A stretch of DNA of 64,000 nucleotides from Symbiodinium natans (taxonomy: Eukaryota > Sar > Dinophyceae > Suessiales > Symbiodiniaceae), in contig CAJNDS010002209.1 of NCBI GenBank assembly GCA_905221605.1, positions 210,164-274,163 of the forward strand, in the 5' to 3' direction. Position 1 is the stretch's first letter, and each line of letters opens with the position of its first letter. Positions 24,019-33,875 of the stretch are shown in pieces. The notes beneath the pieces are model-generated. The model ran no database searches. It was not told the origin of the DNA and saw nothing but the letters and a program-made list of their open reading frames with translations. A program made the position numbers and the translations under genes.

Positions 24019-24066
24019 GAGGGACCAACTGGCAAGGACCACTTGGTGGCCCAGACGGCTTGGGTG
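24019..24066 (+). repeat. Left terminal inverted repeat of the 11.9 kb element
   Basis: This is the 48-bp left arm, matching the reverse complement of 35,904-35,951 at 41 positions. It begins GAGGGACCAACTGGC and contains the near-palindrome CCACTTGGTGG. It is preceded by TTTAGGG repeat and the dinucleotide CA. Confidence 0.7.
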
Positions 24067-24340
24067 GGAGGGCCTTTGTTGAGCCTGTCAGAAAACCAAG
24101 TTGGGCGAGCACCATTTCGAACCAACAGCATCGTTAGGTATTTGGCCCCTGTCGTGATATGTTTGTTTCGAAAAACTCAAGCAAGAGACAGCATTCAGAA
24201 GCCTTGAAGTGCCTGCGATTCAGCATTGAAACCTTACCATGTTTTGTTTTCGTGGCTTTAGTCTGTGGATGCTTTGTTACTTGACTAGATTTTGAGTAGT
24301 TTCTGGCATCGAAATTCATCGTGTCATGAACAAGTATTTG

Positions 24341-24752
24341 TTGGTTTTGCATTTTGAACGATTGTTTTCGCAGCCATTATTTTACTTGTAGTGAGACCTC
24401 TCACTCCTCACAGTCTTAGTGCTGGCAGGAGGCAGAGGGAGCGGCAAGAGAGCTCAGTTGCAGTCAGCGAAGTTCAGGGCAGGACTCAGGATCCCCTTAC
24501 TCCTTTCAGTGGGAGAGCTGATAGGAGGTAGGGGCAGAGGTGATAGACTGTTGGTTTTGCATTTTGAACGATTTCGCAGCCATTTTTTTACTTGTAGTGA
24601 GACCTCTCACTCCTCACAGTCTTAGTGCTGGCAGGAGGCAGAGGGAGCGGCAAGAGAGCTCAGTTGCAGTCAGCGAAGTTCAGGGCAGGACTCAGGATCC
24701 CCTTACTCTTTTCAGTGGGAGAGCTGATAGGAGGTAGGGGCAGAGGTGATAG
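24341..24752 (+). repeat. Tandem duplication, about 207-bp unit, two copies
   Basis: Copy 1 (24,341-24,546) and copy 2 (24,551-24,752) are nearly identical apart from a few small indels around the TTTTCGCAGCC stretch. Each copy carries the same open reading (GGRGSGKRAQLQSAKFRAGL), but no ATG opens that frame. I therefore treat it as a noncoding 5' region of the element rather than a gene. Confidence 0.85.
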
Positions 24753-25172
24753 TCTCTTTCTCTCTCCCTGCAAGCAGGTCGATGGCAGGGACAGAGGCAG
24801 AGACACTGGCGGGGTTTCGCAGGAGCCTGAGAGAGTTGTGCTGGTTAGTGTGATGCCTAGGGCCAGGGCAGTCTAAGTCGAAGCCACTTCAGCCAGCTGC
24901 AGTTCAGGAAGCAAGGGTTTTGTGCATCTCAGCTGTGTTGCTGTCACTGGTTGGTTGACTGAATGTGTGTGCTGCAGCCGCTTTTGTGAGCAAAGTGACC
25001 CGAGCAGCCGGTGCAGCTAGCTTTTCTGTGGTGGAAGCCATGGTTCGCTGGCTGATGGCCCTGCTTGTGTGTGGAGTGGTGGTTTTTTCGCAGGACAGGC
25101 TGTTGCTGCAGTGTCTGTTTTGTTAGGCCTGAAAGGGTTCACACTGAATGAAGTTTAAGTGTTGCCCTGCAG

Positions 25173-26395
25173 GCTAATGATGGCCTTCCAGCAGAAGAAG
25201 GGGACGGGCAGGGGGACGAGACTCGCACGAATCCGGCTGGGCCTGAGGCCCTCGGTGCTGCCAATCCAGGAGCTGCCCCAACAGGGACTGAGCCAGCAGC
25301 CGCTGCAGCACCGCCTGTGCAGACTTATGATGCCCTGCAGTTCACTTGGTTTGCCCAAGCAATGCAGCAGCAGGTACAGCAGCAAATGCAGCAGCAACAG
25401 CTGCAGCAGCAACAAATGATGCAGCAACAGCTGCAGCAGCAACAGCTGCAGCAGCAGCTTCAGGAGCAGATGCAGCTGCAGCTGCAGCAACTAAAGGCCG
25501 GCCAGACTCACACGAGCACTGCAAGCGATGCAGTGCTAGTGGACACAGAAAGAGCCAAGCAAGCCGAAAGCAGGCTGCGGGCTACAGAGGCCGAGCTGGC
25601 AAAAGCAAACACTCGGATGAACACAATTGTGGGCGGTCTTCAAAAGATGATGGCCAGTCTGCAGGAGGAGGAGGAGGAGGACGAGGAGGAACAGGAGGGG
25701 GACAGCACCACGATAGACCCTCCACCAAAAGGAGGCAACAAGCCCCCGCCCACTGATGTGGAGTTCGTGGACCCTGAGCCTGCTGCTCCGAGCGGTGGTG
25801 ACCCATCCGATCCTGTCCCGGTGATCCCCGACTATTTCGATCTTCGGCCCTGCCGTGCCTGCCATCAGGTAAGCTATAACCGGAAGGATTTATGTGTGAA
25901 TTCTCGCTGTGAGCCTTGACTTCACCTAAGTTTTAGACCCCAGAAATGCTCTAGAGTATAGGCTTGAGAGGCATCGGCTGCAGCATGAAGTTTGAGTCAG
26001 CATGTAGACCCTAAAAACCCTCAAACTTGGCATCAAAAACCCATTTCCTAAACCCCAATAGCCCGAATCCTTGTGCACCCCTCCTTTCGGCAGCCCAGGA
26101 GCTCTTCGATCCCTGGATCCAGCACAAGAAGACTGACAATCCTCCCCCTTTGTCGAAAAGGCAGGCCTGGTTTGCCAACCTCCGCGACATGAAGAAGCTG
26201 AAGAGGGAGTCCAAAAAGAAGGGCGGCAAGAAGAAGTGGGGTGGTGATGAGTGGAAGGACTGGCAGGACTGGACAGACGATTCAGCACCATGGGCACCCT
26301 GGCGCGGCAGGGACAAGAGTGGCGGTGGAGGTGGCTGGGGCGGAGACGGTGGGGCAGGCAGTAGTGGTGCTGTCGAACCGACAGCAGTGCACTGA
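25173..26395 (+). CDS. Q-rich spliced protein of the element (gene 1, 5' end unresolved)
   Basis: I do not recognise the family. Two exons are supported. Exon 25,173-25,868 follows an acceptor CCCTGCAG|G and reads ANDGLPAEEGDG... through an A/P-rich stretch, a Gln-rich tract (about residues 60-110, encoded by CAG/CAA), a short helical region, an E/D-rich run and an acidic-Pro segment ending in LRPCRACHQ. A consensus donor CAG|GTAAGC at 25,869 is followed by a 230-bp intron and the acceptor CCCAG|GAG at 26,098/26,099, in phase 0. Exon 26,099-26,395 reads ELFDPWIQHKK..., then a Lys-rich stretch, WKDWQDW, and a Gly/Trp-rich tail, ending at TGA. The product is at least 330 aa and looks disordered, as in RNA- or DNA-binding scaffold proteins. 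The start is uncertain: the frame closes at 25,149, and a candidate first exon begins at ATG 25,040 with a weak donor at 25,067. It is the first gene of the element, on the same strand as the other three. Confidence 0.6.
25869..26098 (+). other. Predicted intron of gene 1
   Basis: The intron is 230 bp, with donor GTAAGC and an acceptor preceded by the pyrimidine-rich CCCCTCCTTTCGG. Removing it joins two phase-0 reading frames. If retained, translation continues to a stop at 25,917 and yields a CX2CX10CX4C cysteine cluster at the C terminus instead of the basic/Gly-rich tail. Confidence 0.55.
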
Positions 26396-26499
26396 CACTG
26401 ATGATGCCAGAGCCAGCAGTTTTTGCCAGGAAAAAAAGGGAGTTGTGCGTTCGGTGCCTTGTTGTTGCTTCTGAGCTTTGCTTTGCAAGTGCTTGCGAT

Positions 26500-26980
26500 G
26501 TGGTGGCAGCCTTGCCCCGGCTCAGGCCTGATGGAGGCGAAGGGCCTTGCTGGGAGCTCGGGCCTCACTGGGCTTTGTGCAGTTTTTGAGATGTGATGTG
26601 ACTGGCAGCCTTGCCCTGGCTCAGGCCCTACCGAGGGCCTTGCTGGGAGCTCAGGCTTCAGCGAGGTTTGGGTAGTTCCAATCCAGGTTCTGTAAGTGCT
26701 CGTGATGCGACTCGGAGTGGCAGCCTTGCTTTGGCTCAGGCCCGATCGATCGAGGGGCCTTGCCGACAGCTCCTGGTTCAGGTTTGAAAGTATTTGTGAT
26801 GTGACTTGGTGGCAGCCTTGCCTTTGGTTTAGGCCCGATCGAGGGCCTTGCTGCGAGGTCAGGCTTCACTGTGGCTTGGGCAGTTCCGATAGCTTTTGCC
26901 ATGTGACTTGGAGTGGTAGCCTTCCCTCGGCTGAGGCCCTGGAGCTCAGGCTTCAGTCACTGTGGGTTTAGGCAGTTTGT
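26500..26980 (+). repeat. Degenerate minisatellite, about 100-bp period, five units
   Basis: The phrase GTGGCAGCCTTGCC recurs near 26,503, 26,601, 26,717, 26,809 and 26,913. Each copy is followed by variants of GGCTCAGGCC, GAGGGCCTTGCTG and GCTCAGGCTTCA. Spacing varies from about 92 to 116 bp. It lies downstream of gene 1 and is probably noncoding. Confidence 0.75.
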
Positions 26981-27054
26981 CTCAACTTGTCATTGCATTG
27001 TCAGTGTGTTTGCTCCAGGGTAGCTTTTCAGGTAACTTTTCGGGTAGCTTTTTG

Positions 27055-27235
27055 TAGGGTTTAGGGTTTAGGGTTTAGGGCTTAGGGTTTAGGGTTTAGG
27101 GTTTAGGGTTTAGGGTTTAGGGTTTAGGGTTTAGGGTTTAGGGTTTAGGGTTTAGGGTTTAGGGTTTAGGGTTTAGGGTGTAGGGTGTAGGGTTTAGGGT
27201 TTAGGGTTTAGGGTTTAGGGTTTAGGGTTTAGGGT
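27055..27235 (+). repeat. TTTAGGG array inside the 11.9 kb element
   Basis: About 25 units of TTTAGGG with few variants (one TTTAGGGC, two GTGTAGGG). It is the only telomeric array between 24,019 and 35,951 and separates gene 1 from the cysteine-rich open frame and gene 2. Confidence 0.95.
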
Positions 27236-27566
27236 TGCCACAGATGGGTGCCGAAGAGTTGTGACTGGATGCCACACCTTTTGCTGCCGAGAGTGTCGTC
27301 GTATGACTGGGGGTCACAGCAGGAGCTGCGATCTTCGCCTTGTACAAAGAACTTTGGCGACGACCACAGAGTCAGAGTGCTGGCAGCAGTTCCTTAGTTT
27401 AGCTATGACATTCGTGCGACCCAGCCTTTTGCGAAAAGAAGTTTTTGTTTGGTTGCCTTGGGGGAAACAGTGCTGTCAGAGGTCAGGAAGTGCAAGCCAA
27501 CTCATTCCCAACTCTGCTGCCAAAAGTCGGTCCCTGTGCCACTGGCTTTTGCTCATTTTTCTGTAG
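27231..27566 (+). pseudogene. Cys/His-rich open frame, possible orphan exon
   Basis: The frame opens directly out of the telomeric array and reads DGCRRVVTGCHTFCCRECRR, then a Gly-Gly-His-Ser...Cys segment. The spacing of Cys and His (C-X7-C-H-X2-CC-X2-C-X6-H-X3-C) suggests a zinc-binding module. The downstream part is low in recognisable structure and the frame stops at 27,566. It has no good ATG and no assigned partner exon, so it may be a decayed exon or a 5' exon of gene 2. The function is unknown. Confidence 0.3.
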
Positions 27567-27630
27567 CAGTAGCCTGTAAGTGCAGCTGCCTCAGTCTTCA
27601 GCTTTAGCTTTGCAGCTTAGCTAGGGAGCA

Positions 27631-28638
27631 ATGGTGAAGGGCAAGACTTTCAGTGTCCACCCTCGGACACGACGACGTGGCAAGCAGAGTGTGGGCCACC
27701 AGGTGGCCAAGAGTGTCCAGAAAGCCAATGCGAAGCAGTTGAAGCGACAGGCGAAGCAGGAGCAGAAGGTACAGGGTGGCTTCAGGAAAGCTATGTCGAC
27801 CTTCTACGAGCGAAACTTGGCCGAGGACAGAGAGTATGTCTACAAAACTCTCAGCGAGCACGAGGAGTGGCTGCCGAAGCTGAGTGCGATGTTCAAAAGT
27901 GGGGCCTTGCAGAGCATACTCGAAGATGAGCAGGCAGGTCCTGAGGAGGAGATCAACCTGGAGCAGCTGGGCCGGAAGATCAAAGGCAGAGCTTGCAAGT
28001 TGATGAACCTCCCCAAGCATGGAAAGCTCATCTTGCTGCAGGAGTACACGAACTTGGAGAACATGGACGAGGCCGACATGGCGGACGACTGGCTGAACGA
28101 TGCCATGACCTTTTTGTTTCACATCAGCTCGAAGACACCCTTGCCGAAAGTGCCAAATCCGAGATACAGCAAGGTCCTGCAGGAGCAGGCTCGTCTTCGT
28201 GTGAAGGCTCTGCAGTTCAAGGGTGCCGAGCGAAAGCTCAACTATGGGGATCGCTGCGAGATTCAGTGCTACTACACGAGAATGCTGGAAGGTGGAGCCC
28301 AGGCCCTCCACTGTGGCTTTCTCGGAGAGATGGCCGAGCTCCCGAAGCTACCCGACAATGGCGTCTGGGAGGTTGACAACTCTCACAGCTTGACAGCAGT
28401 GGTGGTGAACAACCGGAACAAGTGCTTGAGCCTGAGCTCATCGTTCTTCCCGAACGTGCAGCATCTCAAGCCGGATGAAGCCTGGAGCTATGAGGCTGAG
28501 GCTGAGGAGCCTGAAGCAGATGGCACGGCACTCCTGTCCTTTGCGAATTCCATGCGACGAAGAGACCCGCAGCTTGGCCAGGAAAAGAAGGAGGGCTCGG
28601 GCGCTGAGGCAGCAGCAGCTCCTCTAGCCGAAGGCTGA
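27631..28638 (+). CDS. 335-aa uncharacterised basic-to-acidic protein (gene 2)
   Basis: This is a single uninterrupted frame. The start ATG 27,631 has a good context (GCAATGG) and follows a TTTGCAG acceptor-like site 16 bp upstream, compatible with trans- or cis-splicing. Residues 1-50 are strongly basic (KGKTFSVHPRTRRRGK), like a nuclear-localisation or nucleic-acid-binding tail. Residues about 50-190 are predicted helical, with many charged pairs and the phrase EHEEWLPKLSAMF. Residues 200-270 are less charged and include HCGFLGEMAEL. The tail is Glu/Ala-rich and acidic. No enzymatic motif is visible. Neighbours are gene 1 upstream and gene 3 about 500 bp downstream, same strand. Uniform coding character and a stop followed by noncoding sequence support a real gene; function is not assigned. 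Confidence 0.75.
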   Translation: MVKGKTFSVHPRTRRRGKQSVGHQVAKSVQKANAKQLKRQAKQEQKVQGGFRKAMSTFYERNLAEDREYVYKTLSEHEEWLPKLSAMFKSGALQSILEDEQAGPEEEINLEQLGRKIKGRACKLMNLPKHGKLILLQEYTNLENMDEADMADDWLNDAMTFLFHISSKTPLPKVPNPRYSKVLQEQARLRVKALQFKGAERKLNYGDRCEIQCYYTRMLEGGAQALHCGFLGEMAELPKLPDNGVWEVDNSHSLTAVVVNNRNKCLSLSSSFFPNVQHLKPDEAWSYEAEAEEPEADGTALLSFANSMRRRDPQLGQEKKEGSGAEAAAAPLAEG

Positions 28639-29140
28639 GGACTCGTGGCTCCTGGAGCGACAAGCTGCTGAGATTCGCCATGGCTGGCAGCCAGGCTGCT
28701 TGGGCGATCTCTGTGCTTATCTTTCAAATGAAATTTAGATGCAGTTAGGGATAGTTCGAGGCTTTCTTCAGAGCCTGAGACTTTTGACTTCTGTGTTTTA
28801 GCGACAGCTTGTCCAGCCAATCATGTGCTGGAGGGGTGAAGGCCCTCGTGGCCTCTGGGGCAGCATGTGAGGCATGCACAGGTCGAAAAAAAGGTGCAGC
28901 TACCTGAGTTGCTAGGCACACGCATTTTTTTGGCTGTTGCAGAAGCGAGAGGTGAAGCAAGCAGTGCACGATGCAAGCTTTCGGAACAAGGCTCAGGAAG
29001 TGCATTCCAAAGCCCAAAGTAATGACAACACTTTTGAACTGCAGCTACTGACTATTGTTTTCTTCAATGATTGTGGTGGCTAGTAACCAGCCAGAGCTTG
29101 TTACTGTAAGCCTCACATCGTGGCCTCGCAAAGCGAGACG

Positions 29141-29499
29141 ATGTATGCCGAATACGCTGTCCCTGAAGAAGATCTTCACATTCGTCGGACTTGGCAGCAT
29201 GTGCTTTTGCAGAACCTCGTGACAGGAGAGTTGGTGGTTTTGAATGACACACAGTCCTGCAAGGAGTGTGATCTCCTGGCAGGGCCTCGTGGGTTTGTAA
29301 TCCGGCTTGTGGATCTGGATGGAGAGAAGAATGAGATGCCAGCCCACGAGCAGTTGAGGTACGAGAAGGTCGCTGATCAAATTGTAGACAAAGTGGAGGG
29401 GACCACCGAGAGGTGGACAACAGCTGCGGCTGCTGTGAAAGGCTGTGCGATCAAGTTACAAGCCCATGGTCAACAAGTCTTCACTTGTGTGTGTGTGTG

Positions 29500-29534
<35 letters not shown>

Positions 29535-29723
29535 GTGTCTGTGTGTGTGTCTGTGTGTGTGTCTGTCTGTCTGTCTGTCTGTCTGTGTGTGTGTGTGTGT
29601 CTGTGTGTCTGTCTGTGTGTCTGTCTGTGTGTGTGTGTGTGTCTGTGTGTGTGTGTGTGTGTCTGTCTGTGTGTGTGTGTCTGTCTGTGTGTGTGTGTCT
29701 GTCTGTCTGTGTGTGTGTGTGTG

Positions 29724-29762
<39 letters not shown>

Positions 29763-29780
29763 GTGTCTGTGTGTGTGTGT

Positions 29781-29812
<32 letters not shown>

Positions 29813-32800
29813 TTCATTGGGTGCCTTTGTGTCGTTGTCTATCGTGCAGGTACAGCAGAAGCTGAAGGCAGCTGGTTTGGCTGAGGAAGACGACCAAGGC
29901 CTGGAGGCCTGGCAGGAGAAGGTGGGAACCTTCCTGCAGAGTCGGGCAGGGGAGAGCTTGCCTGTGAAGCGACAGAGACTCAGGGGAAAAACCAGCATGG
30001 AAGTGCCGAGGCAGGCCAGCCTGGCATGGATGCAGGACGTGAATCATGCAATCAGCTTCCTTGGACACGAGCTGATGAGCTTCAAGTTCCCAGAGGTGCT
30101 GGATGCCACCATTCCGAAGACTCTGATCTTGGCGACAGATCAAGAAGCGACCCAGTTGGCAGCTTGCAATTTTCTAAAAGAGGAGGCCAAGCTATGTTTG
30201 GAACTGGTGTACGACCCACAGCACCGAAGAGGAAACGATGCCATGCTGGCTCTAGCTCAGGCCGGGGTACTCAGGAGGGCCCTGTATGCCATCGGCCTTT
30301 ACAACCTCCAGTACGGGCCCTACCTCAAGGGCGGGTGGCACGATATGATCAAAGATGCTGCTCAGGCTTGCACGAGGTTATCTCCGAATGACCCCCTCTT
30401 GAAAAGCTTTTTCCCAGAGATCTTACAGGACTTGGACGAACCGGCGTCCAACAACACAGAGCAGAGAAGACAAGAGTTTCTGAAGTCCCTCCCGAGTCTT
30501 CCAGTCGTGAAAAGCAAGGGGCCAAAAGCAGCTCGGTCCAGGTTCAACTCCCTCCAGCACTCACAAGAGCACCTGGATCCTTACTGGGCCACCTTTGCCT
30601 TTATCCTCACTGTCGTCTGCTTGACACAGAACTACGTGCAGTTTGCAGACGAGTTGTGGGCACCACAGGAGGCCTTGGATGAGATCTTGCAAGATGGTGC
30701 CTCTGCCTCAGCAGAAGCCCCAGCGAAGCTGACAAAGCAGTCTGCCATCCAGGAGGCAAAGGCCCAGCTGAACCGGATGCGGAGCAAAGCAGCAAACACA
30801 CTGCACTCGTTTGCCAAGTGGGTGAACGACCCGACCAACAAGTCCTATGCCCGAATGATGTTCTATGCACAGCGACCAGAATCCATGGACTCAGGACTCA
30901 TGTTGGTTCACCTTCGTTCGGAAGAGGACACCAGGAAGTACTTCAAGGACTGGGCTTTCTGGAGTTTTCTGTCCGTGGCCAAAGATCAGCTGCGAGTCCT
31001 TCAAGACCTCAGGCTGCTGCAGCGAGCTGGTTTCGACATGCAGAGAGGGACTTCCAGAGGCCCTGTCTCGGATGACTTCCTGAAGCTTCAGGACAACATG
31101 GCAGAAGTCATGTGGTTGATTGTGCGGAAGCTCCTGAAATTTCGCTTAGGCAGCATGCTGCAGCACACTTGGAGTTTGCCTTTGCTGCTAGCAACCTTGC
31201 TCGAGCAGTCCGACTTGGAGAAGCAAGCAGGAGCACGGCGTTTCTTGAAGCTCATAGCCAGAACACTGGAGGCCGTCAGGGCCCGAGGTTCCCTGGCAGC
31301 CCAGGAGTTGCTGAAAGCTTTGTACTCTCCTCTTGCACGGTGGGCTTTCAGTCGCCTGGACACTGTGGACTACGAAAGCACCCCAAGGGAGGTGCTTCAG
31401 ATGTGCCGGCAGTTTTGTGGAGGTCTTCTGAACACCAAGCTCGTCGAGGACCTCAACAAGCTTCAAAGGGAACACGAGACCAGGGATACAGCAAAACAAG
31501 AGATCAGCGAGATGCTGTGCTGGAGAGCAGGGACCCAGCATGGGGTTCTGGGCAGCTACAAGAGAAAAGAAATCCATGTGCCGGTGATGCAAAGCCCAAC
31601 CAAAGACCACGACCCGGACCTCCTCTTCAGGCGCAAACCCGACCGAGTGACAAAGATGCCCAAGACAAAGGAGCAGGAAGAACAGGAGCGAGTGCTGAAG
31701 CGAATTTGCGGCCCCACCAAGTGGTTTACATGCACACCAGAAAGTCAGCAGCAAACCTTTGCGAACCTGGCCTTGCTCGTGCACATCCAGGAAGACTTTG
31801 CAAAAGTGGAGTCTGCCTGGAATGCCTGTCTCTTGCCAGAGGGTGAGGCGGTCTTCGTCAAGCAGGACAAGAGCTACAAGTTTGTGCTGCGAACCTACCG
31901 AAATGCAGCCCTGGTGTGGCCCATGAGCACAAGCATCCTCCAATCTGGCTGCAGAGAGCTGAGTTTCAACATGGAAGTCTCCAAGTTGGAATGGCTCTTT
32001 CTCTTCGACAAGACCAGCATCTTGGTGCATCCCTTGAAGACGAAGTCGCCACTGCGGATGTGGCTGGAGCACAAAATTCCCGGGGCCGGGATCGTGCCGA
32101 CCAGCTCTGAAAAGCCCGAGACTTTGGAGGCCTTCCACACAGCACGAGGCTTTTGCGGTCTGGCGGAGGACACCTTGAAGAAGCTGTGTGCGGAATGGAG
32201 CATTCCACTGCCCGAGAGTGTGACACACATGAAAGAGACACAGGTGCTGCAGACGGCCTTGCTTGTGAACAAGAAACCAGGTGTTGATGAAGCTACTGTG
32301 AAGGCCACCCTGCTGCAAGGCGAGGCCAATTTGGAAGGGCACGACGACGTCGAAGTGGAGGAAATGGAGGCGATCTTGCAAGACACCGTGCTGTCAACAG
32401 AGAAGGACACGATCATGAAGCTTTTGAAGAGCAGCAGCAGGAAGAAAAAGGAGGAGAAGGTGACAGAGGCTTGGCAGAAGTGCTTCCAAAATGTGGTGGA
32501 CGGGCTCCCAGCAGCGAAGAAAAAAGAAAGGGAGAAGGCCCTGGCCAAGGCCAAGGCCCAGGCCAAGGCCGGCAGTGCTAAAAAGAAGAAGGAGCCAGCT
32601 TCCTCTTCCAAGACACCTCCTGGGGGCTCGTCCTACGACAACAGGAATTACGACCCGATTCCAGTGCAGATCGACAAGCTGCTCAAGGAGGCGAAACCAC
32701 CAGCAGCTGGCGTTTACACGGATGGCGACAATGGTCGGTGGAAGGTGTCGTACTCCAGTGCGAGGTCCCACCAGCAAAGATCCATTTCCTGGACCAGCAT

Positions 32801-32981
32801 AGGGCCCCGTGCTGCCGGGAAAGCTGCCTTAAAGCAGCTCTGGGACTGGGCGGAGATGTACGATGGAAAGCCGATCACAGACGAGGCAAAGGACACTCTC
32901 AAGAAAATCCAGGCCACCAGCGAAGTACCGGGCTCAGTGTTAAGCTTCGGCATTCTTCGTCAGCCACTGTGTAGTAGTTAG
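29141..32981 (+). CDS. Large uncharacterised protein of about 1,150 aa (gene 3)
   Basis: Two exons. Exon 1 begins at ATG 29,141 ([16 protein letters not shown]) and ends near 29,434-29,476, with exact donor unresolved. Exon 2 starts at 29,850 after the acceptor ATCGTGCAG|G, in phase 0, and runs 1,043 codons to TAG 32,979-32,981. The intron is almost entirely TG/TGTC microsatellite. Exon 2 is mostly helical. It includes a hydrophobic, tryptophan-containing region ([14 protein letters not shown]), a Lys/Arg-rich stretch ([12 protein letters not shown]), a Lys-Ala linker near 32,500-32,600 and a C-terminal domain with GRWKVSYS then SISWTSIG and AALKQLWDW. That last pattern loosely resembles small W-containing DNA-binding folds (AP2/integrase-arm type), an inference only. 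No DDE, RT, helicase Walker or protease motif was seen. It is the largest gene of the element and the best candidate for its mobility protein. Confidence 0.7.
29477..29849 (+). repeat. TG/TGTC microsatellite filling the gene 3 intron
   Basis: From 29,487 to 29,812 the plus strand is only TG and TGTC units. Open frames on both strands (CVCVSV..., THTHTD...) are artefacts of this repeat. The remaining bases to 29,849 hold the acceptor. The donor is not unique: GT at 29,477 and 29,435 and GC at 29,462 all give phase 0. Confidence 0.8.
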
Positions 32982-33285
32982 TTTTTGCTGTGATGTTTCT
33001 TGCTGTCGCCTTTCAAGGACTGAGTGAAGCCTTCAGCGTGCTGCTACACAAGCTGTTCCCAGAAGCTCTGGCAGCAAAGACAGGGTTCATTTTGTTAGCA
33101 AATTTTTCACCCAGAGACTGTGCCTGTGCAACACAGCAGCCTGTTCGAAAATCGACTGCCGAAAACAACAGTGTTTAGTTGCCAGGAAATCCGATTCAGT
33201 TTAGTCCAGATTTGAGCCCCGAACAGCAACTCGCCCACTAAAACTTAAAGGCTTAGTCCCCAAGGAAAATACTAGCCGAAAGCAT

Positions 33286-33625
33286 TCAGGTGTACTTCAA
33301 GACCAAGTGCAGGGGACCAGTGAGACCAGCAATGATTTTGCTTCAAGGGTAGTGTGAAAGTGCCAGCCATGGTGGATACCTTTTTGCATGCGAGCTGACA
33401 GAGGACAGCAGAATAGGGGCAGGCAGCGTGTCGGTTCCCTCATCTGCGATGGGGTAGTGCGGCCTCCAGCCAGCACAATCTCAGTACCTCCAGGCACCGG
33501 AAGACGAGAATGCTCGAAAAGGAACACAACAGGAAGCTCGAAGAGACTTCAAAGTCAGTCAGAAGCCACTTCGTTGTCGGTCAAAAGGCAGCAGTTCAAG
33601 CAGGAATCAACGAGTTTCATGCAGG
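33286..33625 (+). other. Spacer downstream of gene 3 with degenerate repeat scraps
   Basis: No gene is convincing here, although a frame is open from 33,388. A short stretch at 33,286-33,330 (ACTTCAAGACCAAGTGCAGG) resembles 33,775-33,800 and, more distantly, 29,387-29,405 in gene 3 exon 1. It appears to be a second, smaller relic of the same sequence. Confidence 0.4.
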
Positions 33626-33875
33626 CAGCCCGTGCTTCTGCAGAAACTGGAGTGCTGGTGGACTTGAGCGACACAGTCCTGCAAGGAGAGTCAGCTCCTG
33701 GCAGGGCCTCGTGGGAGAGAAGAATGAGTTGCCAGCCCATGAGCAGTCAGTTGAGGTGCAAGAACTTTGCTGGTGCACTTCAAGACCGAGTGGAAGGGAC
33801 CCACAGCACAGAAGAGGAAACGATGTCATGCTGGCTCTAGCTCAGGTCAGAAGGGCCCTGTTTGCTTTCCCAGAT
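33626..33875 (+). pseudogene. Deleted partial copy of gene 3
   Basis: Positions 33,626-33,785 align with 29,190-29,400 of gene 3 exon 1 (shared runs such as ACACAGTCCTGCAAGGAG and CTCCTGGCAGGGCCTCGTGGG) with an internal gap of about 30 bp. Immediately after, 33,787-33,870 aligns with 30,216-30,297 of exon 2 (GAAGAGGAAACGATG, CATGCTGGCTCTAGCTCAGG). The intron and about 370 bp of exon 2 are missing, and the junction sits at a shared GACC. Reading frames are broken. It is a relic of another copy, or a local duplication followed by deletion. Confidence 0.75.

Noticed and set aside
25342..25756. Ala-rich and Leu-rich frames overlapping gene 1.
   Set aside because: They are other-frame shadows of the CAG/CAA Gln tract.
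29485..29812. Long open frames on both strands across the TG/TGTC tract, apparently making a continuous 1,178-aa protein.
   Set aside because: The repeat has no stop codons in any frame. The acceptor at 29,849 and the in-phase exon 1 in another frame show the tract is intronic.
31188..32611. Long minus-strand frames (397 and 238 aa) within gene 3.
   Set aside because: They lie antisense to a clear long coding frame, with shadow-like composition and no supporting start or splice context.
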